Shown: positions 6,782 through 13,942, numbered from the stretch's first letter. The stretch: DNA of 13,942 bases from CAZFBA01 sp964517135 (GCA_964517135.1 CAZFBA010000063.1:1-13942), one strand, 5' to 3'. Notes: generated by a model from the letters alone, not told the origin. Made by a program: numbers and translations.

Positions 6782-8257
6782 ATGATGGCAGATAATACAA
6801 ACTCACTGGTTCAAAAATTATGGAACTTCTGTAACGTCCTCAGAGATGACGGTGTAAGCTATGGCGACTATGTAGAACAGCTTACATACCTGCTTTTTCT
6901 TAAGATGGCATATGAACAAACAAAGCCGCCGTTTAATAAAAAGTCTGATATACCGGCTGAATACAACTGGGAAAGTCTGGCTTCTCTGGATGGCATTCCT
7001 CTTGAAACCCAATATATAAACATACTTAAAAACCTTGGCAAACAAAACGGTATGCTGAATATCATCTTTAAAAAAGCACAAAACAGGATTCAAGACCCGG
7101 CCAAGTTAAAACGCCTGGTCTCACTTATCAATGAAGATAACTGGATGGGCATAGACTCTGATGTTAAAGGCGATATTTACGAAGGACTCTTAGAGAAAAA
7201 CGCTCAGGATATAAAAAGTGGGGCAGGGCAATATTTTACACCCAGAGTGTTAATTAATGCCATGGTTAAAGTGATGAAACCTGAACCCGGTATGACTATA
7301 TGTGATCCGGCATGTGGAACGGGTGGATTTTTCTTGTCTGCTTATAAATATCTTACTGATGCCAAAAACTTCAGCCTAGATAAGGAACAAAAGAAGTTTC
7401 TAAAATTTAATACGTTTAATGGCTGGGAGATTGTTGATTCTACAGCAAGATTATGTGCTATGAATCTGTATCTGCACGGCATTGGCGGTGAAGAATCGCC
7501 TATTGAAGTAAAAGATAGTCTGGCATCTGATCCTGGTGAGCGTTTTGATATGGTATTAACAAATCCTCCATTTGGCAAAAAAAGTAGTATAACGATTGTT
7601 AATGGAGACGGAAAAGCTGAAAAAGATACAGTATCTTATGAAAGAGATGATTTCTGGGCAACAACATCTAACAAACAACTTAATTTCGTTCAGCATATTA
7701 AAACATTGTTAAAAATTAATGGTAAGGCTGCTGTTGTTGTGCCTGATAATGTTTTGTTTGAAGGCGGAGCCGGTGAAAAAATCCGAAAACAACTTTTAAA
7801 ACAGTATGATGTTCATACTTTATTGAGACTTCCTACCGGAATCTTTTATGCTCAGGGCGTAAAAGCAAATGTTATATTCTTTGATAGAAAGCCTGCTAGT
7901 GAAAAAGCCTGGACAGAAAAGCTGTGGATATACGATTTTAGAACTAACATGCATTTTACGTTAAAGCAGAATACGGTTAAAGAATCAGATCTTGATGATT
8001 TTGTGGCCTGCTTTAATCCTGATAACAGGCATGAAAGACAGGAAACAGAAAGGTTTAAAAGCTTTACTTATGAAGAACTTTTAGCAAGAGACAAAACCAG
8101 TCTTGATATTTTCTGGTTAAAAGACGATAGCCTTGAAGATACAGACAATCTGCCACCTCCAGATATTTTAGCTCAGGAAATTGTTGAAAATCTTGAATCT
8201 GCTGTTGAAGCTTTTAATGCTATCTATGCAAGTTTGGAAGAAGAGGTTAAGGTTTAA
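6782..8257 (+). CDS. hsdM: Type I restriction-modification DNA methyltransferase (adenine) subunit
   Basis: A 491-residue HsdM, which with HsdS transfers a methyl group from S-adenosylmethionine to adenine N6 at the recognition site. The N-terminal HsdM_N helical domain covers about residues 8-135 (LWNFCNVLRDDGVSYGDYVEQLTYLLFLKMA). The catalytic domain begins at GQYFTPR (149-155). It carries the SAM-binding motif DPACGTGG (175-182) and the catalytic NPPF (261-264), which marks an N6-adenine (gamma-type) enzyme. The length of about 490 fits the type IB group better than the longer type IA HsdM. Two adjacent ATGs (6782, 6785) follow AAGGA; either may start. It lies 25 bases after hsdS and three before the dGTPase-like gene. 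Placing M after S is one of several known hsd orders. The gene appears complete and functional. Confidence 0.95.
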   Translation: MMADNTNSLVQKLWNFCNVLRDDGVSYGDYVEQLTYLLFLKMAYEQTKPPFNKKSDIPAEYNWESLASLDGIPLETQYINILKNLGKQNGMLNIIFKKAQNRIQDPAKLKRLVSLINEDNWMGIDSDVKGDIYEGLLEKNAQDIKSGAGQYFTPRVLINAMVKVMKPEPGMTICDPACGTGGFFLSAYKYLTDAKNFSLDKEQKKFLKFNTFNGWEIVDSTARLCAMNLYLHGIGGEESPIEVKDSLASDPGERFDMVLTNPPFGKKSSITIVNGDGKAEKDTVSYERDDFWATTSNKQLNFVQHIKTLLKINGKAAVVVPDNVLFEGGAGEKIRKQLLKQYDVHTLLRLPTGIFYAQGVKANVIFFDRKPASEKAWTEKLWIYDFRTNMHFTLKQNTVKESDLDDFVACFNPDNRHERQETERFKSFTYEELLARDKTSLDIFWLKDDSLEDTDNLPPPDILAQEIVENLESAVEAFNAIYASLEEEVKV

Positions 8258-8260
8258 TAA

Positions 8261-9550
8261 ATGCAAGAATTATTATTGCCACCATTTACAAGAGATACAA
8301 GAGAAGACTTTGAGGAAAAACACCTGGCAGCTTATGCTGTCAGATCAAAAGATACAACAAGGCTATATACGAATAGTTATGTTAAATGCGATTATAGAAC
8401 AGAATTCCAGAGAGACCGGGACAGAATAATTCATTCTAAAGCTTTTAGAAGGTTAATGTACAAAACCCAGGTCTATATGACATTAGAGAGAGATCATTAC
8501 AGAAATAGGCTTTCTCACACACTGGAAGTATGTCAAGTTGCAAGATCTATAGCAACTTATATTGGTTTGAATGTTGATCTGGTTGAAGCAATAGCATTAG
8601 GGCATGATTTAGGTCATACACCTTTTGGACATAATGTTGAAAGAGTATTAAATAATATTTTAAGAAATGAAAATGGTTTTAAGCATAACTACCAGGGGCT
8701 GCTAATAGTTGATTTTCTTGAAAACAAAAGAGGTATAACTGTTCATAATGGTTTAAACCTAACGAATCACACCAGATATGGAATATTAAACCATACGAAT
8801 GATACAGATAAAGTTTTGCCATTATATAACAATGATAAAGATAATTTAATTTCAAGCGATGTATACAGATCTTTAGAGGCAGAATTGGTTAATGTTGTAG
8901 ATACTTTAACTTATTTATGTCATGACCTTGATGACGCAAGACGAATGGATATTTTTTATGAAATGGAATCTGATAATAAAAAGCTTTTTGAAGATTTTTT
9001 AATTGGTCTTGAAAAAATAATAGCAACAACTACAAAAGTGCTTGAATTCAATGATAGATTAAATATTGCTAACATAAAAAATGATATCAAGCTTTTGCCA
9101 GTAGATCTCATATTAAAGGCTTTAATAGTTGATTTAACCAAAGGAACTGCGGCAAAAATCAAAGAAAATCAATCTATTACTAGTCTTAGTGAATTAAAAA
9201 TTCAAAAAAATATTGTTAAATTTGATGAGTTTGAAAAAGGAAATGTTTTTAAAGAAATGAAAGCTCTTTTGTATAAATTTGTTTATTGTAGCCCTATTGC
9301 TCAACAAATGGATACTAAAGCTAAATTTATCTTTGAAAGTTTGTATAATTCTTTTAAGGATAATCCGAAACAGCTTCCATATAAGACCTTAGAAATGTAT
9401 GAAAAGGTAATTAATGGAGAATTTAAGGCAATTGACAGGCATGATTCGGGCTATGAATTTACCCCTGAAAGAGTTATCTGCAACTATTTAGCAGGTATGA
9501 CTGATAGATATGCATTAGAAAATCACAAAAGGATGTTTGGTGCAGATTAA
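8261..9550 (+). CDS. dGTPase-like HD-domain triphosphohydrolase
   Basis: A 429-residue protein of the dGTPase (Dgt, COG0232) family, which hydrolyses dGTP or other dNTPs to the nucleoside and triphosphate. The HD-domain metal ligands are visible: H86 (RNRLSHTLEV), H115-D116 in the block EAIALGHDLGHTPFGH, and D214 in VVDTLTYLCHDLDDARR. The N-terminal region has the family pattern YRTEFQRDRDRIIHSKAFRRL. The start at 8261 is three bases after the hsdM stop, with AAGG just upstream, so it is the last gene of the hsd operon. dGTPases have been shown in other bacteria to act against phage by draining dNTPs. Because it is in the restriction operon I infer a defence role; the alternative is ordinary dNTP pool control. 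Substrate preference cannot be read from sequence. The 3' end overlaps the convergent minus-strand gene by four bases. Confidence 0.9.
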   Translation: MQELLLPPFTRDTREDFEEKHLAAYAVRSKDTTRLYTNSYVKCDYRTEFQRDRDRIIHSKAFRRLMYKTQVYMTLERDHYRNRLSHTLEVCQVARSIATYIGLNVDLVEAIALGHDLGHTPFGHNVERVLNNILRNENGFKHNYQGLLIVDFLENKRGITVHNGLNLTNHTRYGILNHTNDTDKVLPLYNNDKDNLISSDVYRSLEAELVNVVDTLTYLCHDLDDARRMDIFYEMESDNKKLFEDFLIGLEKIIATTTKVLEFNDRLNIANIKNDIKLLPVDLILKALIVDLTKGTAAKIKENQSITSLSELKIQKNIVKFDEFEKGNVFKEMKALLYKFVYCSPIAQQMDTKAKFIFESLYNSFKDNPKQLPYKTLEMYEKVINGEFKAIDRHDSGYEFTPERVICNYLAGMTDRYALENHKRMFGAD

Positions 9551-9954
9551 CAATCACTTCTATGTATCTCTGGATAGTCAAAAACAGGATTATTATTGCT
9601 ATCAGCTTTTAAATAAAGCGGTAAGACAAGCCTGACATAATTTCTCAGGATTTTATAATACTCACAGAGATCTTCAGAGAAGCTTTCTGCCACAATAACA
9701 ACTGCAATGTATTTACAGTTTTCAGGCTGGTTTTCTAGCTCATTTTTAATAAAATTTAAGCTAGCATCATTAAAGTTAAAATCAGGCATAATGAGAACCT
9801 TAAAGCTAGAATTGATTTTTACCCCTCCTATTAGTAAGTCATTGGCAATTTGTAAATCCGTAATTTCAAAGCCTGTTTCTTCTTGTAAGATTGGCTTATT
9901 CTCTTTTAGCCATTCACACAGGGCTTTCTTGGTTTTAAATTTTTCTGCTAACAT
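9547..9954 (-). CDS. Hypothetical protein, convergent with the dGTPase-like gene
   Basis: I do not recognise this family. The preferred start is the ATG at 9952-9954 because GGAGG (complement of 9960-9964) lies five bases upstream; an ATG at 9991-9993 would add 13 residues but has only a weak site. The 135-residue product has an N-terminal lysine-rich helix (MLAEKFKTKKALCEWLKENK). This is followed by alternating strands and helices: FKVLIMPDF, then a long helix, IAVVIVAESF, then YYKILRNYVRLVLPLYL. That pattern suggests a compact alpha/beta cytoplasmic protein without signal peptide. The end is EIHRSDC. Its stop codon shares bases with the dGTPase stop, so the two transcripts converge with no terminator between them. 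Its upstream region runs directly into the transposon end, so its native promoter may have been altered. Composition matches the A+T-rich left region, not the transposon. Confidence 0.65.
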   Translation of the reverse strand: MLAEKFKTKKALCEWLKENKPILQEETGFEITDLQIANDLLIGGVKINSSFKVLIMPDFNFNDASLNFIKNELENQPENCKYIAVVIVAESFSEDLCEYYKILRNYVRLVLPLYLKADSNNNPVFDYPEIHRSDC

Positions 9955-10087
9955 TAAATCCTCCGTATCTTTAAATCCTATAACGAAGGACATTCTAGCT
10001 TCTTATGATAGGTAAGAGTTAATATAGGCAAGGATTTTTTACATAAGAACACAAATCGTGAATTCGGTATATTTTTGATTTTCGGAA

Positions 10088-10143
10088 TTTTTCTCAATAT
10101 CCTCTGTCACTTTTTCTCAAAGTCCTGTGTAATTTATAATAAT
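10088..10143. repeat. Left terminal region of the Mu-like transposon (putative transposase binding sites)
   Basis: Two 20-base direct repeats, 10088-10107 (TTTTTCTCAATATCCTCTGT) and 10111-10130 (TTTTTCTCAAAGTCCTGTGT), differ at three positions and are spaced 23 bases. Eleven bases after the inner TTCTCA comes AATTTATAATAAT. The same order and 11-base distance occur, inverted, at 13802-13850. The stop codon of the third transposon gene lies in the AT-rich block. The exact terminal base is not resolved. Confidence 0.5.
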
Positions 10144-10409
10144 CTTTTATCATTTATTTGTTCATTCAAATAATTTTTAATTGGCGTATGAGCAGTATTA
10201 AGTGCTGATTTATTTTTTGAAGATTTTAGATCCTTTTGATTTTCAATTACATACAAGTTCTTGTCTAAATACTTTAATTTACACTCTGTTATTAATTCAG
10301 AAAGTGATTTCAAAACTTCTGTCTCTGAAGATTCAGAGATTATAACCATTTCATCGAGGGTAAACTTACGCAGCCCCCTGGCGATCTTCCAGATTTTCTC
10401 TTTCGTCAT
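10134..10409 (-). CDS. Small third protein of the Mu-like transposon, possible winged-helix DNA-binding protein
   Basis: This 91-residue protein follows the ATPase gene and overlaps its 3' end by 44 bases in another frame. AGGGAG (complement of 10421-10426) lies about 11 bases before the ATG. Residues 1-55 have a pattern like a small winged helix: KIWKIARGLRKFTLDEMVII, SETEVLKSLSELITECKLKYL, then DKNLYVIE as a wing strand. The remainder is lysine- and asparagine-rich and probably disordered. I do not recognise a named family. Its position after the A and B genes, and its stop inside the left terminal repeats, suggest an accessory transposition or regulatory role; this is inference. The N-terminal half lies in the G+C-richer part and the tail in A+T-rich DNA. 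Confidence 0.6.
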   Translation of the reverse strand: MTKEKIWKIARGLRKFTLDEMVIISESSETEVLKSLSELITECKLKYLDKNLYVIENQKDLKSSKNKSALNTAHTPIKNYLNEQINDKRLL

Positions 10410-11091
10410 ATTTTACAAACTCCCTGAGTGTTATTTCGTCTATTGTATTGAGCCCGTTGGCTTCTGCGACCTGCTCTGCCATGTTGATCAGCCGCACAAT
10501 TTGCCTGAAGCGATTTGACTGGCTATAAATAAACCGGACGCCGCAATCAGAAACTTCGACCTCTGCCAGTTGTTTGACAATCTCTTTCACGTCATCCAGA
10601 TCAAACGGATTAAACTTTAAAACTTCTAAAACCCGGTCATAGAGATGTCTGTAACGCATCAGCTTTTTGTTAGCGGCTCCCATACCAATCAGGATAACCG
10701 GTGTGCCCGTTTTGTCATGAATGTCCCGGAGGGTTTCAATAGCGTTGGTATCGTTTAACAGGTAATCAATTTCATCAACGATAATGATTCTCGGTTCTTC
10801 ATTGAGGATCCTGATCGTCTGTTGAAAAAGCTCTGAAGACCGATAGCTGGGGATTTCACCGAGCTCATCGACGAGTTCTTCTAAAAGCCAGCGGCCAGAC
10901 ATCAAATTGGCAGACCGGATAAAAGCTGCATTGTTTTGTGCTGCCCACCAGAGAGCCGTTTGTGTTTTACCCAGCCCTGGATCGCCATATAAAAGTGCCA
11001 TCCCCGGCAGGCCTTCGGTTCTTGATTCGAGCTTGTTTATCATTGATATAAAATTCTTGACGTTTTTCGTTCGGGCAAAGACTTTTCGCAT
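10366..11091 (-). CDS. MuB-type AAA+ ATPase, transposition target-selection protein
   Basis: A 241-residue AAA+ ATPase. Walker A is GDPGLGKT (residues 36-43), Walker B is IIIVDEID (102-109), and a sensor-1-like segment LIGMG is at 134-138. The C-terminal part (about 150-225) is a helical lid with an NRFRQIVRLINMAEQ helix. Proteins of this size beside a MuA-type transposase act like MuB: they bind target DNA as ATP-dependent filaments and bring it to the transposase. The gene starts three bases after the transposase stop, with AAGGA inside the end of that gene, so the two are coupled. The family is shared with TniB and TnsC; MuB-like is preferred because of the partner transposase. All ATPase motifs are intact. 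Confidence 0.85.
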   Translation of the reverse strand: MRKVFARTKNVKNFISMINKLESRTEGLPGMALLYGDPGLGKTQTALWWAAQNNAAFIRSANLMSGRWLLEELVDELGEIPSYRSSELFQQTIRILNEEPRIIIVDEIDYLLNDTNAIETLRDIHDKTGTPVILIGMGAANKKLMRYRHLYDRVLEVLKFNPFDLDDVKEIVKQLAEVEVSDCGVRFIYSQSNRFRQIVRLINMAEQVAEANGLNTIDEITLREFVKYDERENLEDRQGAA

Positions 11092-11094
11092 AAG

Positions 11095-13152
11095 CTATAT
11101 TCCTTCTTCATAAATGAGTTTATATTCTTCTGTGGTGCGATACCACTTGATCCAGTCTTCATCAGACGGATCAAGGCACCCATTTTCAAGGTGCCATTCG
11201 TAGCGTTCATATTTGTTTTTGAAGATGGGTCTGGCTAAAGGATTATCAGATTGTATTTTAACCAGCAATTTGGGCTGATTTTCCATATTTTTCTCCATTT
11301 CTTTTAACTTTTCCTGTTCGAGTTTTTGTGAAAATAACGCAATTTCTTCCTGTGTAAAAAGTTTTTTAACTGCTTTCATAGTCTTGTTTTTAAGCTGTTT
11401 TTGCTTGACCACCTTTTGCTTGTAATCTTCCATATCTTTGATGTCGCCTAAGTATTGTGCCATCGGGTGCGTGGGCAGAACTCTTTGTGCTGTGCAGAGG
11501 TATTCACCTTTGGGGCTATAGACTTTTACAAAGCTCAGATCAAAAAGACTGTATTTAACGATTGCTTTTCCCCGCAGGCCATAGAGGCTGTCATCATAAT
11601 AATCAGATTTCAAGAACCGTATGCCATTTCTGCCAATGGTTTTTACCTCCTGGGCCATCATCAGGTCATCAAGTTTATTAACATCAATATTTTGTTTGGA
11701 CACAGAACCTAATACCTGCTGGATTGTCTTTCCTTTAACATTGGGGCAAGGCTGGCTGTGTTTATACTCAAGCCAGGCATCAATCAACCGGATCGCTTCT
11801 TCTATTGTTGGCACATAGCCGTTATGAATTTCTTTGTGGAGCTTTTCATTCCGTTTCATATAAGCTGGCTTTTTATCGATAGAGGAGCCGATATAGGAAG
11901 GCATCATCTTTTCAAAAGATTCCTGAAACTCCTGGAAAAACCTTTCTATCACTTTGGCTCTGGCATTATACGGCGCCGCAAAGACCGGTTTAATTCCAAG
12001 GTTGCCGTAAATACCGTTAAAACCGAGCTCTTCAAAATTAACATCGCCATTAAAGAACTTGGCTTTAAAAGCTTTGCCGTTATCCTGATAAACGATTTCC
12101 GGGACAAGGCCGAGATTGATAATACTATTCCGCAGAGCACTGGCTATACATTGAGTATTTTCTTCGAGCATAATTTCATATCCCACAAGACCAGTGCTTT
12201 TCCAATCGAGGAATCCAACGATGGTGGCCCGGCTCGGTTTGCCTGTAAACGGATTAATAATTTGAAAATTTAAGAGGTGACCATCAGCGACGAGTACCTG
12301 GAAAACCTCCAACACGCTGGCATCTCTGACGATATACGGTTCGACTTTATCTTTAAGGGCTTTTTCGCCTTCTCTGGCTAATACCCACTTGTCGTAATGC
12401 TTTGATTTAAAGAAATCAGCATAACGTCTAAAAGTAATATCTTTAGGCAGGATCTCATAGCCTTTCTTTTTCAGGATATACTTTGTAAAACTGATGGCCT
12501 TGCCGATCGAAAAGGCGTTAGGGTGCAGGAGGATCTTCATAAAGATCTTGATTTCTTCATCGGTGAGGCTGGTGCGGTATTCTGCTTCTTTGCTGTAATT
12601 ATGCTTTGGTATTAACCGGGTCCAGTCGTTAGAGGTTTCATCTCCCAGGTCTTTATTCCATCGGTAAAGAGTTCCAATAGAAACGTTCCCTACTAGTCCA
12701 TAGATCTCTTTATACACTTCACCGGTATTGTAGAGTTGTAAAAACTCTTTATTGCCTCTGGATTTGTTTTTGTAGTCTTTTCGAAAGTCCTGCCAGAGTT
12801 TGAGAAGATCTAAACGCGCCAGGGCAATCTTTTTGGCACTCTCTGGGATGATTTTCTCCTGTGTCTTCTTGATCGGATGCAGGGGCTCTTCGACTTCTTC
12901 CGAAACGAGCGTCTGGTAGCATTCTTGAATGTATTTCGTTTGGAGATCTGGCTCTAAAGATTCCAGCAGAATTTCATAACTCTTTCCACCTCGTTGATCT
13001 TTTGTCCTGGCAATGTATTTTTTATTTCGAATCGCTAAACGTACCGCTCTGGTAGTGACATTTTTAAGTTTGGCGACGGTGTTGATATCCAGCCAGCAGT
13101 TTTTAACATCTATAATCGGTTTATTCATTGACATACTTATTTCTACGACCAT
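11095..13152 (-). CDS. MuA-type DDE transposase
   Basis: With the ATG at 13150-13152 the product is 685 residues. An N-terminal Mu-type winged helix lies at about 19-75 (CWLDINTVAKLKNVTTRAVRLAIRNKKYI). A second helical DNA-binding region is at about 105-170, the RNase H-like core at about 275-425, and a beta-barrel at about 495-565. The catalytic triad is D290 (VLVADGH), D357 (YQDNGKAF) and E403 (AKVIERFF). The D-D spacing of 67 equals that of phage MuA; the D-E spacing of 46 is shorter. The enzyme would bind the element ends and perform strand transfer. Start choice is uncertain: AAGAAGA precedes 13152; ATGs at 13134 and 13128 also precede the winged helix; the frame is open back to a TTG at 13257. 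No frameshift is visible, so the transposase is probably functional. G+C content looks higher than in the restriction operon. Confidence 0.9.
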   Translation of the reverse strand: MVVEISMSMNKPIIDVKNCWLDINTVAKLKNVTTRAVRLAIRNKKYIARTKDQRGGKSYEILLESLEPDLQTKYIQECYQTLVSEEVEEPLHPIKKTQEKIIPESAKKIALARLDLLKLWQDFRKDYKNKSRGNKEFLQLYNTGEVYKEIYGLVGNVSIGTLYRWNKDLGDETSNDWTRLIPKHNYSKEAEYRTSLTDEEIKIFMKILLHPNAFSIGKAISFTKYILKKKGYEILPKDITFRRYADFFKSKHYDKWVLAREGEKALKDKVEPYIVRDASVLEVFQVLVADGHLLNFQIINPFTGKPSRATIVGFLDWKSTGLVGYEIMLEENTQCIASALRNSIINLGLVPEIVYQDNGKAFKAKFFNGDVNFEELGFNGIYGNLGIKPVFAAPYNARAKVIERFFQEFQESFEKMMPSYIGSSIDKKPAYMKRNEKLHKEIHNGYVPTIEEAIRLIDAWLEYKHSQPCPNVKGKTIQQVLGSVSKQNIDVNKLDDLMMAQEVKTIGRNGIRFLKSDYYDDSLYGLRGKAIVKYSLFDLSFVKVYSPKGEYLCTAQRVLPTHPMAQYLGDIKDMEDYKQKVVKQKQLKNKTMKAVKKLFTQEEIALFSQKLEQEKLKEMEKNMENQPKLLVKIQSDNPLARPIFKNKYERYEWHLENGCLDPSDEDWIKWYRTTEEYKLIYEEGI

Positions 13153-13352
13153 TATTCTTCTTACGTGTGTTGCCAATGATAACCGATCCCTTCCTTCTTT
13201 CAAGCTTTTCTTCGGAAATTTTAAAAATTGATACCGATTGTCTCTCATTGTTTCCAAATAAAGGAATGCATCATTTTAAGTACTCCATAACATCATAAAA
13301 ACAGAGGTAAAATATAAAGAAAACGTTCAGAATATTGCTAATATTGTCTTTA

Positions 13353-13372
13353 TTTAAGTATCATTTCTTAAA
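13353..13372. promoter_or_regulatory. Inverted repeat upstream of the transposase, possible operator
   Basis: TTTAAG (13353-13358) and CTTAAA (13367-13372) form an inverted repeat around an eight-base spacer. A further TTTAAG half-site lies at 13275-13280, nearer the transposase start. On the minus strand a TATATT (complement within 13311-13317) between them could be a -10 element, but no good -35 is seen. Binding by a regulator is inference. Confidence 0.3.
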
Positions 13373-13570
13373 ACACTCGCCAGCACTGCCTATTTTTTAT
13401 TATTAAATCTTCCTTCTTGAGGCACTTTTTCCAGGGTTATGTCATTTACACCCATTTCACGAAACATTAAGGTCTGGCAAGTCTTTAGGTGCTATAAAAT
13501 TTCCGCCGCTATTAAATCCATGAGGGATTATTAACCTTTGATTCTGACTTCCCCCTTCTTCCGACCACTT

Positions 13571-13609
13571 CCGGGTTCGAACAAATTTTTCAAAAAAGCC
13601 CGGTTTTTT
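13571..13609 (+). terminator. Terminator-like hairpin in the transposon upstream region
   Basis: CCGGG (13571-13575) pairs with CCCGG (13599-13603) and is followed by TTTTTT (13604-13609). The loop is 23 bases and contains a self-complementary GTTCGAAC, so folding is uncertain. In the plus direction it would stop transcription running toward the right end. No plus-strand gene ending here is recognised. Confidence 0.35.
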
Positions 13610-13801
13610 ACCGCATGGTCAATAAGCTTATATAGAGCGAGCTTGAACGAAAATTTTGACTCAGAAAACGGATTTTCTCTCGCCTTAAATATCCGCTTTT
13701 TCGGTAAAAAACGGTATTCCCTCTTCCTATCCGAGAACGGTATCAATCCTAGACAGCATAAGGGATTCCATGATTCGGTATTTGTCCTGTGATCCCTGAT
13801 A

Positions 13802-13850
13802 AATTATAATTATCATTCGAAATGAGAACTCTAATCACAAAATGAGAGAA
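13802..13850. repeat. Right terminal region of the Mu-like transposon (putative transposase binding sites)
   Basis: TGAGAA (13823-13828) and TGAGAGAA (13843-13850), each preceded by C-[G/A]-AAA, are repeated 20 bases apart. AATTATAATT (13802-13811) lies exactly 11 bases inside the inner site. Read on the minus strand this is TTCTCA, 11 bases, AATT, the same layout as the left end at 10114-10134, so the two regions are inverted with respect to each other as transposon ends should be. A related CATTTCG in inverted orientation is at 13856-13862. The terminal base and any target duplication were not resolved. Confidence 0.5.
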
Positions 13851-13942
13851 AATACCATTTCGATCGTAGTAGAAGTTATAAACGATCACTTAGTCTGAGA
13901 TTCCGTGTTAAAAGTCAATAGGTTAATTTTTTATAGAACCAG

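Larger units (their letters stand above)
13153..13942. other. Gene-poor region upstream of the transposase
   Basis: About 790 bases without a convincing gene. It should hold the transposase promoter and any operators. Open frames of 71 (minus, 13531-13746) and 84 (plus, TTG start) residues overlap each other on opposite strands, are biased in composition and have no clear ribosome binding site, so neither is called. No divergent repressor gene, as in phage Mu, is seen. Contents I can support are the inverted repeat at 13353-13372, a terminator-like hairpin at 13571-13609, four CGGTA motifs between 13702 and 13780, and the right terminal repeats at 13802-13850. Confidence 0.6.

Noticed and set aside
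8181..8429. 82-residue plus-strand frame across the hsdM/dGTPase junction
   Set aside because: It lies in another frame over two well-supported genes and has no family features.
10134..13257. Tn7-like or CRISPR-associated transposon (TnsB, TnsC, TniQ)
   Set aside because: No TniQ-like protein, Cas gene or repeat-spacer array is present. The transposase has a MuA-type N-terminal winged helix and D-D spacing of 67, so MuA/MuB is the better reading.
13153..13257. N-terminal extension of the transposase back to TTG 13257
   Set aside because: The 35 extra residues precede the winged helix, show no domain features, and the TTG has no good ribosome binding site; kept only as an alternative.
13571..13590. 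GGGTTCGAAC resembling a tRNA T-arm
   Set aside because: The bases after the loop do not pair to complete a five-base T-stem, and no acceptor stem, anticodon arm or D-arm can be formed around it.
13531..13792. Two overlapping small frames on opposite strands, 71 and 84 residues
   Set aside because: Both are compositionally odd, lack clear ribosome binding sites and known motifs, and the plus-strand one needs a TTG start. They cannot both be real, and neither is supported.

Overview
This window is AT-rich bacterial DNA. It holds an accessory (defence-type) region on the left and a small Mu-like DDE transposon on the right. Genus cannot be named from the sequence. Clear AGGAG-type ribosome binding sites, tight operons and the gene families present show a bacterium. 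No rRNA, tRNA or core housekeeping gene is available to place it. The transposon genes look richer in G+C than the restriction-modification genes, which suggests separate histories.

Layout, left to right. (1) 1-453: the 3' end of a gene resembling ImmA/IrrE metallopeptidases, cut by the window edge, followed by a hairpin. (2) 540-1240: a two-gene unit with its own sigma70-like promoter, a DUF3892 protein (GTG start at 600), a GIY-YIG nuclease-like protein, and a strong intrinsic terminator. (3) 1344-9550: a six-gene plus-strand operon in the order hsdR, truncated rhuM-like, dinD/BRO-N-like, hsdS, hsdM, dGTPase-like. Gaps are 3 to 25 bases and dinD/hsdS overlap as ATGA, so one transcript is likely. 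The restriction, specificity and methylation subunits look complete and most resemble the EcoEI (type IB) group. (4) 9547-9954, minus strand: an unrecognised 135-residue protein whose stop overlaps that of the dGTPase gene. (5) About 10085-13860, minus strand: a compact Mu-like transposon encoding a MuA-type DDE transposase, a MuB-type AAA+ ATPase and a small 91-residue third protein. Both ends carry similarly spaced TTCTCA motifs followed by an AT-rich block, in inverted orientation. (6) About 0.7 kb upstream of the transposase has no convincing gene but contains inverted repeats and repeated CGGTA motifs.

How the parts may work together. HsdM and HsdS would methylate host sites, and HsdR with them would cut unmodified DNA. 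The dGTPase-like enzyme could lower dGTP or other dNTP pools during phage infection. The RhuM-like and DinD-like proteins resemble DNA-binding antirepressor-type proteins and may regulate or sense. The last two roles are inference. The most unusual structural signal is a pair of 27-base perfect hairpins, one in the rhuM-like gene and one in the dinD-like gene, at the same position relative to a shared DGK..ET protein motif.
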